Positions 1-7,973 of a stretch of DNA of 61,353 bases are shown here, one piece after another. Under the pieces are notes generated by a model. The model was not told the origin of the DNA. It was given only the letters and a program-made list of their open reading frames with translations, and searched no databases. A program made the translations under genes and the position numbers. This DNA is from Clostridia bacterium (GTDB taxonomy: Bacteria > Bacillota > Clostridia > Peptostreptococcales > Anaerovoracaceae): positions 1-61,353 of the forward strand of contig CAAFTW010000033.1 in assembly GCA_900766045.1 (NCBI GenBank), in the 5' to 3' direction. How positions within the stretch are numbered: the stretch's first letter is position 1; each line of letters opens with the position of its first letter.

Positions 1-109
1 ATCAACAGTGTTTTATTTTTTCACTGTCTCTCATAAAGGGAGCATATCACTTCAGCGTCGTGGAAGGGTGGGGTTCTTATTGTCTATTCGTCAAACGACA
101 ACAAGGTTC

Positions 110-175
110 CCGGGCGCCAGATCTGTTTGAAGGGCAGGCGGTGGCTGTGGAGCAGCTATTGGAGAATATCTGGAT
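110..175 (+). pseudogene. Relic of a second mazF C-terminus
   Basis: The reading frame here encodes RAPDLFEGQAVAVEQ, which lines up with RALDLFERQAEVVEQ in the intact MazF toxin 608 bases downstream, in the same frame and with close DNA identity. No MazF N-terminus precedes it, so this is a leftover of a duplicated or replaced toxin gene. It reads into the promoter region of the antitoxin gene. Confidence 0.7.
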
Positions 176-179
176 TTGT

Positions 180-208
180 TTGATAATAATGATAATGGGA
201 TATACAAT
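180..208 (+). promoter_or_regulatory. Promoter of the mazEF operon
   Basis: A -35 TTGATA (180-185) and a -10 TACAAT (203-208) are separated by 17 bases. An ideal Shine-Dalgarno AGGAGGTG follows at 217-224, six bases before the antitoxin ATG. MazE-type antitoxins normally autorepress by binding here; that is inference. Confidence 0.55.
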
Positions 209-230
209 ATATATACAGGAGGTGCCAGAC

Positions 231-494
231 ATGAGAGCTACATTATCGAAGTGGGGAAACAGCGCAGGTATTCGTATTCCTGCTGCCTTCCAGGAAGAAC
301 TTGGTTTTCATGCCGGTGATGAGCTGGAAATCAAAATTGAAAATAAAGAACTGATCATTTCTAAACCGGCGGAGACAGCAAAAGACGTTATCGAACAGTT
401 TTATCAGAAACCCTATGAAGATGTCGTCAGAATGAATGTGAGAGATGATGAACTGGACTGGGGTGAAGATGTCGGAGATGAGGTGCTTAAATGA
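231..494 (+). CDS. mazE: MazE-family AbrB-type antitoxin
   Basis: 87-residue antitoxin. The N-terminus carries the swapped-hairpin AbrB/MazE DNA-binding fold (SKWGNSAGIRIP, about residues 5-16; then GDELEI). The acidic C-terminus (DDELDWGEDVGDE) is the expected toxin-neutralising tail. The start at 231 is chosen because AGGAGGTG lies directly upstream and the protein then begins at the fold; a longer frame from position 60 only adds the mazF relic. Its stop overlaps the mazF start by four bases (ATGA), so the two are translationally coupled. Known of the family: binds and inhibits MazF and represses the operon. Confidence 0.92.
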   Translation: MRATLSKWGNSAGIRIPAAFQEELGFHAGDELEIKIENKELIISKPAETAKDVIEQFYQKPYEDVVRMNVRDDELDWGEDVGDEVLK

Positions 495-838
495 TGTACA
501 GACAGGGCGACATTGTGTTTGTTCCATTTCAGCCCACCCGCGGTCATGAACAGAGGGGATACAGACCTGCTCTTGTAATCCAGAATTCATCGGTTACCCA
601 TGCACTAAGAAGCTGTGTGATTGTTCTCCCGATTACAACGTCTAAAACAAGACTCCCTTTTGAGGTTGAATTGGATGAACGTACCAAAACCAGAGGGCAT
701 GTGCTCTGCCGGCACATCCGGGCGCTGGATCTGTTTGAACGGCAGGCAGAAGTAGTGGAGCAGGTACCGGATGATATACTCAGAAAATGTATTTCTTATG
801 TAAAACTGTTGATCAGCTGCGATGAAGAAGAAAATTAA
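491..838 (+). CDS. mazF: MazF-family mRNA interferase toxin
   Basis: 115-residue type II toxin of the PemK/MazF fold. It has the N-terminal QGDIVFVPFQPTRGHEQRGYRPALVIQN block, with the catalytic Arg in the GYRPALV motif, the ITTS segment (about residues 50-55) and the RALDLFERQ C-terminal core. The family cleaves mRNA at short sequence-specific sites and stops growth until the antitoxin neutralises it. It is translationally coupled to the antitoxin. Full length and with all usual motifs, so probably active. The cut-site specificity cannot be read from sequence. Confidence 0.93.
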   Translation: MMYRQGDIVFVPFQPTRGHEQRGYRPALVIQNSSVTHALRSCVIVLPITTSKTRLPFEVELDERTKTRGHVLCRHIRALDLFERQAEVVEQVPDDILRKCISYVKLLISCDEEEN

Positions 839-1086
839 TGTTGATAAAAGGGCTGATTATTAAACTTTACAGAAGCTGCCATTCTTATGACGAGCAGGGT
901 ATGCGGAATACGCGAAGGCCCTTGGAGATGATAGAAACATTTGTCAGTCTTTTACCCCGACCATAGGGTTTTTGAAAAGGAAAGGAAGACGGTGCGTAAT
1001 GAAGTCGCTAAAATGGCAGAATTTCAATCACCGCAGCAGTCGGACGATGAAAGCAGTCTTGTAAAATAAATCTAATTCAAATATTT

Positions 1087-1134
1087 AAAGCGTCAATTAT
1101 TTACCTGTTTGAGATAAACAATTGACGCTTTTCC
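1087..1134. terminator. Bidirectional intrinsic terminator
   Basis: A long stem pairs AAAGCGTCAATT (from 1087) with AATTGACGCTTT (to 1131), extended through G-U pairs to about 18 bp with a short loop. T and A runs on both outer sides make it usable for transcripts from either direction, which fits its place between convergent genes. Confidence 0.75.
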
Positions 1135-1216
1135 AGTTCGCCATGTTTCGTTTATCCGGTTTGGTTCGCCCGGTATTTTCAATGCCGCAAAAAATGCTGC
1201 CGCGGCCTCATCAATC

Positions 1217-1294
1217 CGTCATTTTCAACATCATGCTGGCTGCTGCCGCTGCCTTATCATAGCGTCATTTTCAACGTCGTACTGGCTGCCGCTG
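1217..1294. repeat. Imperfect tandem direct repeat, about 33-35 bp units
   Basis: Two adjacent copies at 1217-1251 and 1263-1294 share CGTCATTTTCAAC and then a CTGGCTGCYGCTG tail. A related CGTTTTCAACATCAT stretch occurs at 7271-7285. Too short and degenerate to name. Confidence 0.5.
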
Positions 1295-1308
1295 ACGGCT
1301 CAATACAC

Positions 1309-3219
1309 TTATCCCAGCATTTTTACCGCCGCCCGGGCTGCCGCTGCTGCATCATCTGTGTACCCGTCGGCGCCGATTTCATCACAATATTTCTGTGTGA
1401 CCGGGGCGCCGCCGACCAGAATCTTCACATGATCGCGGATGCCGCGGCGGTCCGCTTCTTCTACAACCCGCTTCATTTCCAGCATACTCGTCGTCAGTAG
1501 TGCAGAGCATGCAATCATGTCTGCGTCTTTATCAATCGCCGTCTGCACAAAAATTTCAGCGGATATATCGGTACCCAGATCGATGACTTCCAGTCCGCTG
1601 CCCTCCATCATGATTTTTACCAGATTCTTTCCGATATCATGGAGATCCCCTTTAACCGTTCCCAGAATGACGCGTCCTTTATACTCGGCTCCTGCGTCCT
1701 GAACCAGATGCGGCTTCAGGATGTCTGTGGAAGCCACCATACAGCGGGCAGCCATAATCATTTCCGGTACGAACACCTTGTTTGCTGAAAAAGCCTCTCC
1801 GACTGCATTCATGCCGGCAATCAGACCGTCATTCAGGATGTCCTCCGGATTGACACCGGCGTCCAGTGCTTTTTTCGTCAAAGACACAACTTTTGCTTTC
1901 CGTCCTTTCTGAAGGGCCTGAGAAATGAGATCCGTAAGGCTTCCTTTTGAAGAAGCAGCAGCTGAATCAGATCCAGCTGCGCCTGTTTCAGCAGTGCCGG
2001 TTCCAACAGCGTCAGATCCAGCACCGGCAGCAGCTGCTATGGCAGAAGCGGAACTGCCCTGTGGGGCCGGGCTTACGGAATTCACTGTGCCGCCTGATGC
2101 AGAGATGCCGGAAAGCGGGCTGCCGGAGGCAGAAGACCCCTTGCCCGTCAGCGCGTTTTCCCCCTTGCTGCGGCCGGCAGAAGGTGATTTTTGTCTGCGG
2201 ACAGGAGCATGGTAGAAACGCGGAAGGTGCTTTTCCTCGTTGTATTTCCGGATTTCATCGTCGATCACCGGGTCGACCTGCGGAAAAACGGTTCCCGGAA
2301 CGCCGTAGGTGATGCAAGGGATGAAATGACCGTAGGGACAGTCCTGATTCAGCACATTCCGTACATAGGCGCGGATTTCTTCCTCTCCGGCGTCCGCCCG
2401 GTCGATGGCAGCGCCGATTCCGCCCATCAGCACCAGACGGCCGTCCATGTGTCCCAGAACTTCCGGAATGTTGTTTTCCGGAAGAGCGCCCTGCCAGACC
2501 TGAATGCCGATCTCCGCCATGTCGTCCAGGATCGGAACCAGATAAGAGTCGGCGTGGTGAATTGCGATGACGCCGCGGGAACGGATATAGCCGTAGAACC
2601 GCTCGTAAGGCTCCTTAAAGAACTCCCGCCACATTTCCGGCCTGAAGAACAGCGCGTCCTTTGCGCCCCAGTCATCGTGGGAGAGGATGGCGTCCGGATG
2701 AAGGCCGTCGATCAGTTCCTTCACGTACTGCAGGCGGTATTCTGTAATCGTCTCAATCAGATCGTGCATCTCGTCCGGATATTCGTAGAGATAGGCCAGG
2801 ACATCCGCAAATGGAATCAGGAAATGACACTGCTCAAAAATTCCTGTCCCCATAAATCCGGTCAGCAGTTTTTCGTGATTCGGGTCGGCTGCGTGAGCTT
2901 TTGCGCGGCATTCTTCCCATCCGGTCTGGACATTTGCGTGGATGTCCGGAACGTGGACGTAATCGCGCCAGTGGGTGATGTCCTTAATTACCTTGGTATC
3001 GTCCGTGACGTGCGGCATTGCGCCTGGGGCGTCCTCTGGCCAGTCGATGACCGTTCCCCAGCGGTCCCGGCTCGTTACACCGCGTTTGCGGTTTCCTCTC
3101 AGATAGGCGTTGATCGGGTCGTACAGAACCAGGTTAATCGCCTCATACTGGTCCAGCACCCGGTCAGGACGGCCGTCTCTCTTCAGCAGCTCCAGAAAAT
3201 TTTCTCTTGGTGTCATCAT
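1309..3219 (-). CDS. Fused URO-D-type methyltransferase and corrinoid-binding protein
   Basis: 636 residues in two parts normally made as separate subunits. Residues 1-335 are a uroporphyrinogen-decarboxylase-type TIM barrel of the MtaA/MtbA methyltransferase superfamily (HHADSY at 221-226 sits where many members have the zinc HxC motif, which is missing here). Residues about 341-424 are a low-complexity Ala/Gly/Ser linker. Residues 425-636 are a corrinoid protein of the MtbC/MttC/MetH type: helical cap, then the cobalt-ligand motif DLHDIG (525-530, His527) and GGAPV. Inferred role: takes a methyl group from an unknown O- or N-methyl substrate onto its own corrinoid. The activator and homocysteine methyltransferase encoded at 4058-6949 supply reactivation and a possible acceptor. 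It runs divergently from them. Confidence 0.85.
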   Translation of the reverse strand: MMTPRENFLELLKRDGRPDRVLDQYEAINLVLYDPINAYLRGNRKRGVTSRDRWGTVIDWPEDAPGAMPHVTDDTKVIKDITHWRDYVHVPDIHANVQTGWEECRAKAHAADPNHEKLLTGFMGTGIFEQCHFLIPFADVLAYLYEYPDEMHDLIETITEYRLQYVKELIDGLHPDAILSHDDWGAKDALFFRPEMWREFFKEPYERFYGYIRSRGVIAIHHADSYLVPILDDMAEIGIQVWQGALPENNIPEVLGHMDGRLVLMGGIGAAIDRADAGEEEIRAYVRNVLNQDCPYGHFIPCITYGVPGTVFPQVDPVIDDEIRKYNEEKHLPRFYHAPVRRQKSPSAGRSKGENALTGKGSSASGSPLSGISASGGTVNSVSPAPQGSSASAIAAAAGAGSDAVGTGTAETGAAGSDSAAASSKGSLTDLISQALQKGRKAKVVSLTKKALDAGVNPEDILNDGLIAGMNAVGEAFSANKVFVPEMIMAARCMVASTDILKPHLVQDAGAEYKGRVILGTVKGDLHDIGKNLVKIMMEGSGLEVIDLGTDISAEIFVQTAIDKDADMIACSALLTTSMLEMKRVVEEADRRGIRDHVKILVGGAPVTQKYCDEIGADGYTDDAAAAARAAVKMLG

Positions 3220-3334
3220 GATTCAGATTTCCTTTGTATAATTTGATCTATCGAAGTAATTGCATGTATGGTTATCTTTGTATTAAGGCCCTTCCTGATG
3301 TCCGGCATCCGGCAGCCCGGCCTGCTATCCTCCG

Positions 3335-3889
3335 TCAGCGGCTTTCCATTTCCGGATGGAAGAGGATACAGGAAGTGTAGGTCATCGTGCCTTCCCCATA
3401 GCTGTATTTCATGCCGGACTGCTCCAGCACGTCCGTAATCAGAAGCCCGTAAGCCTCCATGGACGGGCAGGCCCGGTCCGGGTGGCGGCAGGGCCGGTCC
3501 GGCCAGGTGCAGCGGCGGCAAAGGGTACAGGTGCCAGAGCCCATGGGCAGGATATCCCCGGCCGTCTGTCTGGCCTGGCGGATGAAGCTGTCGAACCTTT
3601 TTTTATGAATCGTTTCCAGATCCTTCATGGCCACAAAATCAAAGGGATCGCTCAGTTTTTCCGTGGACTGCACCAGAATCCCGGCCTGATAGCGGGAGGC
3701 GCGTTTTCTGATCGTCTCAAGGCTCCCGCAGGCCGGAGGACAGGTCCATCTGGTATTCCAGGCGCTGCAGTGGTTGGCATTACACATGTCCCGGACCTCT
3801 TCGCGGAAGACAAGCGCCTTCCTATTCAGTTTTCCGATATGACTGAACCCGATTTCCTCCGCGAGCTGCTCCAGCGTGATCTCGATCAT
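3335..3889 (-). CDS. DUF2284 cysteine-rich putative metal-binding protein
   Basis: 184 residues with many ordered cysteines: CNANHCSAWNTRWTCPPACG (about residues 35-54), then CTLCRRC, CRHPDRACPS and the MEAYGLLITDVL block typical of DUF2284. Proteins of this family are small predicted Fe-S or zinc proteins that often sit beside corrinoid methyltransferases in anaerobes; no reaction is established. AGGAGGGA just before its ATG supports the start. It lies 115 bases upstream of the fused methyltransferase on the same strand and is probably co-transcribed with it. An electron-transfer or corrinoid-handling role is a guess from context. Confidence 0.8.
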   Translation of the reverse strand: MIEITLEQLAEEIGFSHIGKLNRKALVFREEVRDMCNANHCSAWNTRWTCPPACGSLETIRKRASRYQAGILVQSTEKLSDPFDFVAMKDLETIHKKRFDSFIRQARQTAGDILPMGSGTCTLCRRCTWPDRPCRHPDRACPSMEAYGLLITDVLEQSGMKYSYGEGTMTYTSCILFHPEMESR

Positions 3890-3905
3890 CTGCTCCCTCC
3901 TGCGC

Positions 3906-3935
3906 TTGACAAGTATTCTTTATCTTGTGTAATAT
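3906..3935 (+). promoter_or_regulatory. Promoter for the corrinoid activator operon
   Basis: TTGACA (3906-3911) and TAATAT (3930-3935) are 18 bases apart in the divergent intergenic region. A minus-strand -10-like TATAAT lies at 3942-3947 and could serve the DUF2284-methyltransferase operon, so the two operons may share control. Confidence 0.5.
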
Positions 3936-4057
3936 AAACATATTATACCCCATAAAAATTGTATATAATAGATAGAAACAGTGGTTGAATATTGGGAATT
4001 TTACCTGAAAGAAATATATACGCCGTATGGACGAAGAACGGCGAAAAGGAAGCGAAA

Positions 4058-5710
4058 ATGATGGAAGTCAGAATCCTGCAGGATGGGCAGGAAAGAAAAC
4101 GGGAAGCAGAGGAGGGTGAGAATCTTCTCCGCATTCTTCAGAAAAATAATATCTTTATCCCTGCTGCCTGCGGAGGAAACGGGACTTGTGGAAAATGCCG
4201 GGTGGGGATCATCAGGGGAGATCAGAATTCTGAAAAAGAATCGGTTCTGGCCTGCAGAACACGGGTAGAAGAGAATCTGACCGTGATCCTGAAATCCTGG
4301 TCGGAAAAGGATATCCTGACGGAGGGTGCGGAAGATCCCCAGGATCTTGAGAATATGCCTGACAAAGCAGATGGAGCACTTTCCGTGAGGGGATCAGAAA
4401 TTTCCGCTGCGGTGGATCTGGGGACCACCACGATTGCGGTGGCGCTGGTCCGGACAGATTCGTCCGGAAAATCTGCCGTCATTTCACGCAGGGGGTCCTG
4501 GAACCGGCAGGCTGCCTACGGTGCGGATGTCATTTCCAGAATCCAGTATATCATTGAACATTCTGGCGACGGCCTTGAAACACTGATGAATACTGCACGT
4601 GATCAGATCCGGGAAATGATTCTGGATATGTGCAGGATGAGTGAAATTGACGCATCGCAGATAGACGATATGTACATTGCGGGAAATACCATCATGCAGC
4701 ATATCTTTTTCGGGATCTCACCGGTGTCCATCGCGTCAGCGCCTTTCACACCGGAAACCCTGTTTTTGGAAAGTGAATCGCCTAATTACGATGAGTTGAA
4801 ACAGAAGTTTTCCGGGGAATGGAAGAAAGCGTTTCTATCCATAAAGGTGCATGCGGCTCCCTGTGCGGCCGGGTATGTGGGAGGAGATATACTGTCCGGA
4901 TTGTCGGCCTGCGGGATTTCCGGTGAAGATGGCAGCAGCCTGTTTCTGGATATCGGCACCAATGGAGAAATGGCAATCGGTGGAAAAAACGGCCTTCTAT
5001 GCTGTGCGGTGGCTTCCGGGCCGGCCTTTGAGGGCGCCCAGATTGAATGCGGCATGACCGCTTCCGCGGGAGCGGTTTCTCAGCTTTCCATGAAAGACGG
5101 AAAGCTGGATCTCGGAATAATCGGCGGAGGAGAGCCATTGGGTATCTGCGGATCAGGGCTCATTGATCTCCTTGCGGTCCTGCTCGCGTGCGGGGCTGTG
5201 GACGAGAGCGGGTACTTTTTGTCCCCTGAAGAGGCGGAAGAAGAGGCGGATCCTGCGATTGTTCCATATATCCGGGAAGATGAGGACGGAAACGGGATGA
5301 TCGTACTCGATAAGAAGGGAAAGGTGCGGTTTACTGCTCAGGATGTCCGGAAACTCCAGCTGGCCAAGGCGGCAGTTGCGGCGGGAATTGAGGTCCTGAT
5401 GAAGGAGGCCGGTGTTAAGGCTGCTGAGCTTCGGCATCTATACCTTGCCGGAGGCTTCGGAAAGCATGTGAATCTGAAAAGTGCGGCGAGAATCGGCATG
5501 TTCCCGGAGCTGCTGGCAGGCAAGGCCGTGTATCTGGGGAATGCGTCTCTTCTGGGCATGGAGAAGGCCTGCAGTGACCGAAGTGAATATGAGAAGATGC
5601 AGAAAATCACAAGGCAGTGCAGGTATCTGGAGCTGTCCGGAAATGCGGCGTTTAATGATGCCTATATCGGGCAGATGATGTTTGGTGATGAAACAGACGA
5701 GGAGGAATAA
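4058..5710 (+). CDS. Corrinoid protein reductive activator (RACo/RamA-like ASKHA ATPase)
   Basis: 550 residues. The N-terminus is a plant-type [2Fe-2S] ferredoxin domain with Cys38, 44, 47 and 66 (CGGNGTCGKC...C). After a linker comes an ASKHA ATPase (AVDLGTTTIAVAL, LDIGTNGEMAI, GICGSGLID, LAGGFGKH), the DUF4445 arrangement. Known of the family: uses ATP to reduce inactive Co(II) corrinoid proteins back to Co(I), as in acetogen O-demethylases and the CO dehydrogenase corrinoid protein. The start at 4058 gives the ferredoxin fold directly and has an AAGGAAG site; an upstream in-frame ATG at 3992 lacks one. The next gene follows after three bases, so they form one operon. Its likely client is the corrinoid domain of the divergent fused protein. 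Confidence 0.9.
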   Translation: MMEVRILQDGQERKREAEEGENLLRILQKNNIFIPAACGGNGTCGKCRVGIIRGDQNSEKESVLACRTRVEENLTVILKSWSEKDILTEGAEDPQDLENMPDKADGALSVRGSEISAAVDLGTTTIAVALVRTDSSGKSAVISRRGSWNRQAAYGADVISRIQYIIEHSGDGLETLMNTARDQIREMILDMCRMSEIDASQIDDMYIAGNTIMQHIFFGISPVSIASAPFTPETLFLESESPNYDELKQKFSGEWKKAFLSIKVHAAPCAAGYVGGDILSGLSACGISGEDGSSLFLDIGTNGEMAIGGKNGLLCCAVASGPAFEGAQIECGMTASAGAVSQLSMKDGKLDLGIIGGGEPLGICGSGLIDLLAVLLACGAVDESGYFLSPEEAEEEADPAIVPYIREDEDGNGMIVLDKKGKVRFTAQDVRKLQLAKAAVAAGIEVLMKEAGVKAAELRHLYLAGGFGKHVNLKSAARIGMFPELLAGKAVYLGNASLLGMEKACSDRSEYEKMQKITRQCRYLELSGNAAFNDAYIGQMMFGDETDEEE

Positions 5711-5713
5711 TCT

Positions 5714-6949
5714 ATGGAGGTCTACTTTCCTTTAATCCTGGACGGAGCGACGGGAACACAGCTTCAGGAGCGGGGCTATGACGGATCAGTGTGTGCAGAG
5801 AAGTGGGTGCTGGAACATCCGGAGGCGATCATTGATCTTCAGACAAAATACATTGCGTCAGGGTCCGACGTGATCTATGCGCCGACCTTTGGCGCCAACC
5901 GGGTGAAACTGGAAGAAAATGGAATATTTAACAAGACAAAGGAATATAACAAGGAGCTCGTCCGTCTGTCTCAGAAAGCCGTGAAGGAGGCCGGGGCAGA
6001 GGGACGTGTCCTGGTTGCGGGCGACATCGCGCCGACCGGAAAGTTTCTGACGCCTATGGGAGATGCGCGTTTTGAGGATCTGTATGAGATCTATTATGAG
6101 CAGGCTTCTGCACAGGAAGAAGCCGGTGTGGATATGTTCGTGATCGAGACGATGATGACAGTATCCGACGCCAGGGCGGCCCTGCTGGCGGTAAAAGCAG
6201 TCAGTGACAAGCCGGTGCTGGTTTCTTTCACCTGTGATGAGACGGGGAAGACTGTTACGGGATCGGATATTGCGGCTGTTCTGGATATTTTCCAGGGCAT
6301 GGGTGCGGACATCTTCGGTATGAACTGTTCGGTTGGTCCGGAGGACATGCTGAAGCAGATGAAGCGTCTGCATGAATACGCACAGCTTCCGCTGTCGGCA
6401 AAGGCTAACGCGGGCATGCCGAAAACGGTTGACGGAAAATCGGTTTATGACTGTCCGCCGGAGCGCTTTGCGGCTGTGCAGTACGCCTTTGCCAATGCGG
6501 GAGTCTGCTGCTTCGGCGGCTGCTGCGGAACGGGACCGGAGCATATCCGGGCCATGAAAAAGGCCTCTGAGGCGTTTACGCTGACGCCTCCGGATCCGGA
6601 AAAGCTGCGCGGCCGTCTGCCGCTGGCCACGGAGAAAGACATTTTCCCGCTTTCACCGGATGTACAGATTCCTGAAGCACTGCCTTGTAATGCGGATCTG
6701 GCTGCTGCGCTGGAAGAAGCGGAAGAAGGTCCGAACCCGATTGTCGCAGTGAAGATTCAGGGAACGGAAGAGCTGGATGATTTTGCGGATGCCCAGTATG
6801 CCGTGAAGAAACCGCTCTGCATTCTCACGGAGGATGCGGAAACGCTGGAAGGCGCCCTCAGAGAATATCAGGGAAGGGCGATGTATGAAGGAAATCTTCC
6901 GGAGAAGATTCTTTCCCGCATGGCGGAAAAATACGGATTGGTATACTAG
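5714..6949 (+). CDS. Homocysteine S-methyltransferase domain protein (MetH N-terminal type)
   Basis: 411 residues. Residues 1-285 are a homocysteine-binding TIM barrel (LDGATGTQLQERG, APTFGANR) with the three zinc-binding cysteines: Cys205 in GMNCSVGP and Cys270/Cys271 in FGGCCGTGPEH. The remaining 120 residues are a variable acidic extension with no folate or cobalamin domain. Known of the family: transfers a methyl group to homocysteine, giving methionine. Standing alone beside a corrinoid methyltransferase and its activator, it probably takes methyl from that corrinoid protein. Co-transcribed with the activator gene. Confidence 0.88.
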   Translation: MEVYFPLILDGATGTQLQERGYDGSVCAEKWVLEHPEAIIDLQTKYIASGSDVIYAPTFGANRVKLEENGIFNKTKEYNKELVRLSQKAVKEAGAEGRVLVAGDIAPTGKFLTPMGDARFEDLYEIYYEQASAQEEAGVDMFVIETMMTVSDARAALLAVKAVSDKPVLVSFTCDETGKTVTGSDIAAVLDIFQGMGADIFGMNCSVGPEDMLKQMKRLHEYAQLPLSAKANAGMPKTVDGKSVYDCPPERFAAVQYAFANAGVCCFGGCCGTGPEHIRAMKKASEAFTLTPPDPEKLRGRLPLATEKDIFPLSPDVQIPEALPCNADLAAALEEAEEGPNPIVAVKIQGTEELDDFADAQYAVKKPLCILTEDAETLEGALREYQGRAMYEGNLPEKILSRMAEKYGLVY

Positions 6950-7260
6950 GAACAGCCATCAGAGCTGCTGCACGGAGGGATGAAAATATTCTCAGGCGGC
7001 GGCTCGTTTTTTTGAACTCTGCCGGACCAGAGAGCCGGTGCGGCTGGTCTGTGTCCCTTCCTCTGCCGGAGAGAAGAAGCTCCGGCAGAAAGGAGGGGCT
7101 CTGTAAGAATGGGAATCCTCAGCGGACGGTGCTTACGATATTCAAAAAAACATCGTTTATACATAAAAATGTATAATATGCATACCTTATCTTCCGATAA
7201 ACATTTACAGACGTAAAATTATATGCACGGTAACCCGATATTGTAAACTTCTGTTCGCAT
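6950..7260. other. Gene-free stretch after the methyl-transfer operon
   Basis: No gene seen. A hairpin at 7063-7088 (CTGCCGGAG pairing with CTCCGGCAG around an 8-base loop) has no T-run behind it, so it is a weak terminator candidate. From 7140 the DNA becomes strongly AT-rich (TTTATACAT, TATAATATGCATA), leading into the DnaA-box cluster. Confidence 0.5.
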
Positions 7261-7316
7261 TTGACGCCATCGTTTTCAACATCATCGAAATGCCTTGATT
7301 CAGGCGGTCTCGCGCC

Positions 7317-7802
7317 TTTTCCACATGGATAATTAAAATCGTATACAATTTCTTGAACAGGATATTGTGGATTTCTGTTATTGGATGTATGCTTGAAATT
7401 TCAACGGTACTCGACAGAAGATCAGATTGTCAATAGAAAGTTATCCACAATTTTTCGCATGTGCATAAATCAAGTTTGTTCGTTTGGTAATTAGATGGAT
7501 AAATGTGGAGAACCTCTTCTCCATATGGGGATGCAGGAAAGCAATTCTGCTTTTCGGCTGTAAAAGTTTCCACAGGGATTTGTTCGCAATCCCAGAAAGC
7601 ATATTCTGAAAAGTTGCAAGAATATGCGCTGTGTATGCATAATCCCTGCAGGCAGGGAGAAAGTTATGCACGGGAGTTATCCGCAGCAACTAGGTATAGT
7701 TGCTGGTGAAATTTCTGCAACAAGATCTGGTGGGGGTTGAGGATAAAAAGGATTTATACTTGCGTTTTTCTTTTGTCAGAAAGAGAAAAACGGTTTTCCA
7801 CA
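7317..7802. other. DnaA-box cluster, origin-like or DnaA-titration region
   Basis: Exact matches to TTWTNCACA occur at 7317-7325 (TTTTCCACA), 7441-7449 (TTATCCACA, the perfect box), 7460-7468 (minus strand, TTATGCACA) and 7794-7802 (TTTTCCACA). One-mismatch boxes are at 7366-7374 (-), 7504-7512 (-), 7566-7574, 7664-7672 (TTATGCACG) and 7677-7685 (TTATCCGCA). This is far above the roughly 0.06 exact sites expected by chance in 1 kb on two strands. The stretch is AT-rich and has no gene. No dnaA or dnaN lies nearby, so it may be a chromosomal origin away from dnaA or a DnaA-binding regulatory cluster. Confidence 0.65.
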
Positions 7803-7876
7803 CGAAATCGTGGACGAGATCGTGATTGTTCGTAACTGAAGAGGGAATTTTCCGGGTTCCTGACCGCGGCCGATGG

Positions 7877-7882
7877 TATAAT
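7877..7882 (+). promoter_or_regulatory. Extended -10 promoter of the 2-hydroxyacid dehydrogenase gene
   Basis: TGGTATAAT (TG at 7874-7875, -10 hexamer 7877-7882) is an extended -10 element without a good -35. It lies 92 bases before the dehydrogenase ATG. Confidence 0.45.
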
Positions 7883-7973
7883 GTTCTGGAGAAGGGAGAT
7901 GTGTCCACAGAGGTGAAAGACGGCGGATTCCTTTCTGAAATGAGAAGAGAAAGTAAATTTGGAGGAACAGAAT

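Larger units (their letters stand above)
839..1308. other. Gene-free stretch with degenerate coding traces and repeats
   Basis: About 470 bases between mazF and the convergent methyltransferase gene. I see no intact gene. A short open stretch ending at 1069 (VRNEVAKMAEFQSPQQSDDE) looks like the tail of a decayed gene that I cannot name. The rest holds a bidirectional terminator and a short direct repeat, each listed separately. Confidence 0.5.

Noticed and set aside
2191..3246. Long open frame antisense to the fused methyltransferase gene
   Set aside because: It is the mirror of a well-conserved gene, lacks a ribosome site and has no recognisable domain.
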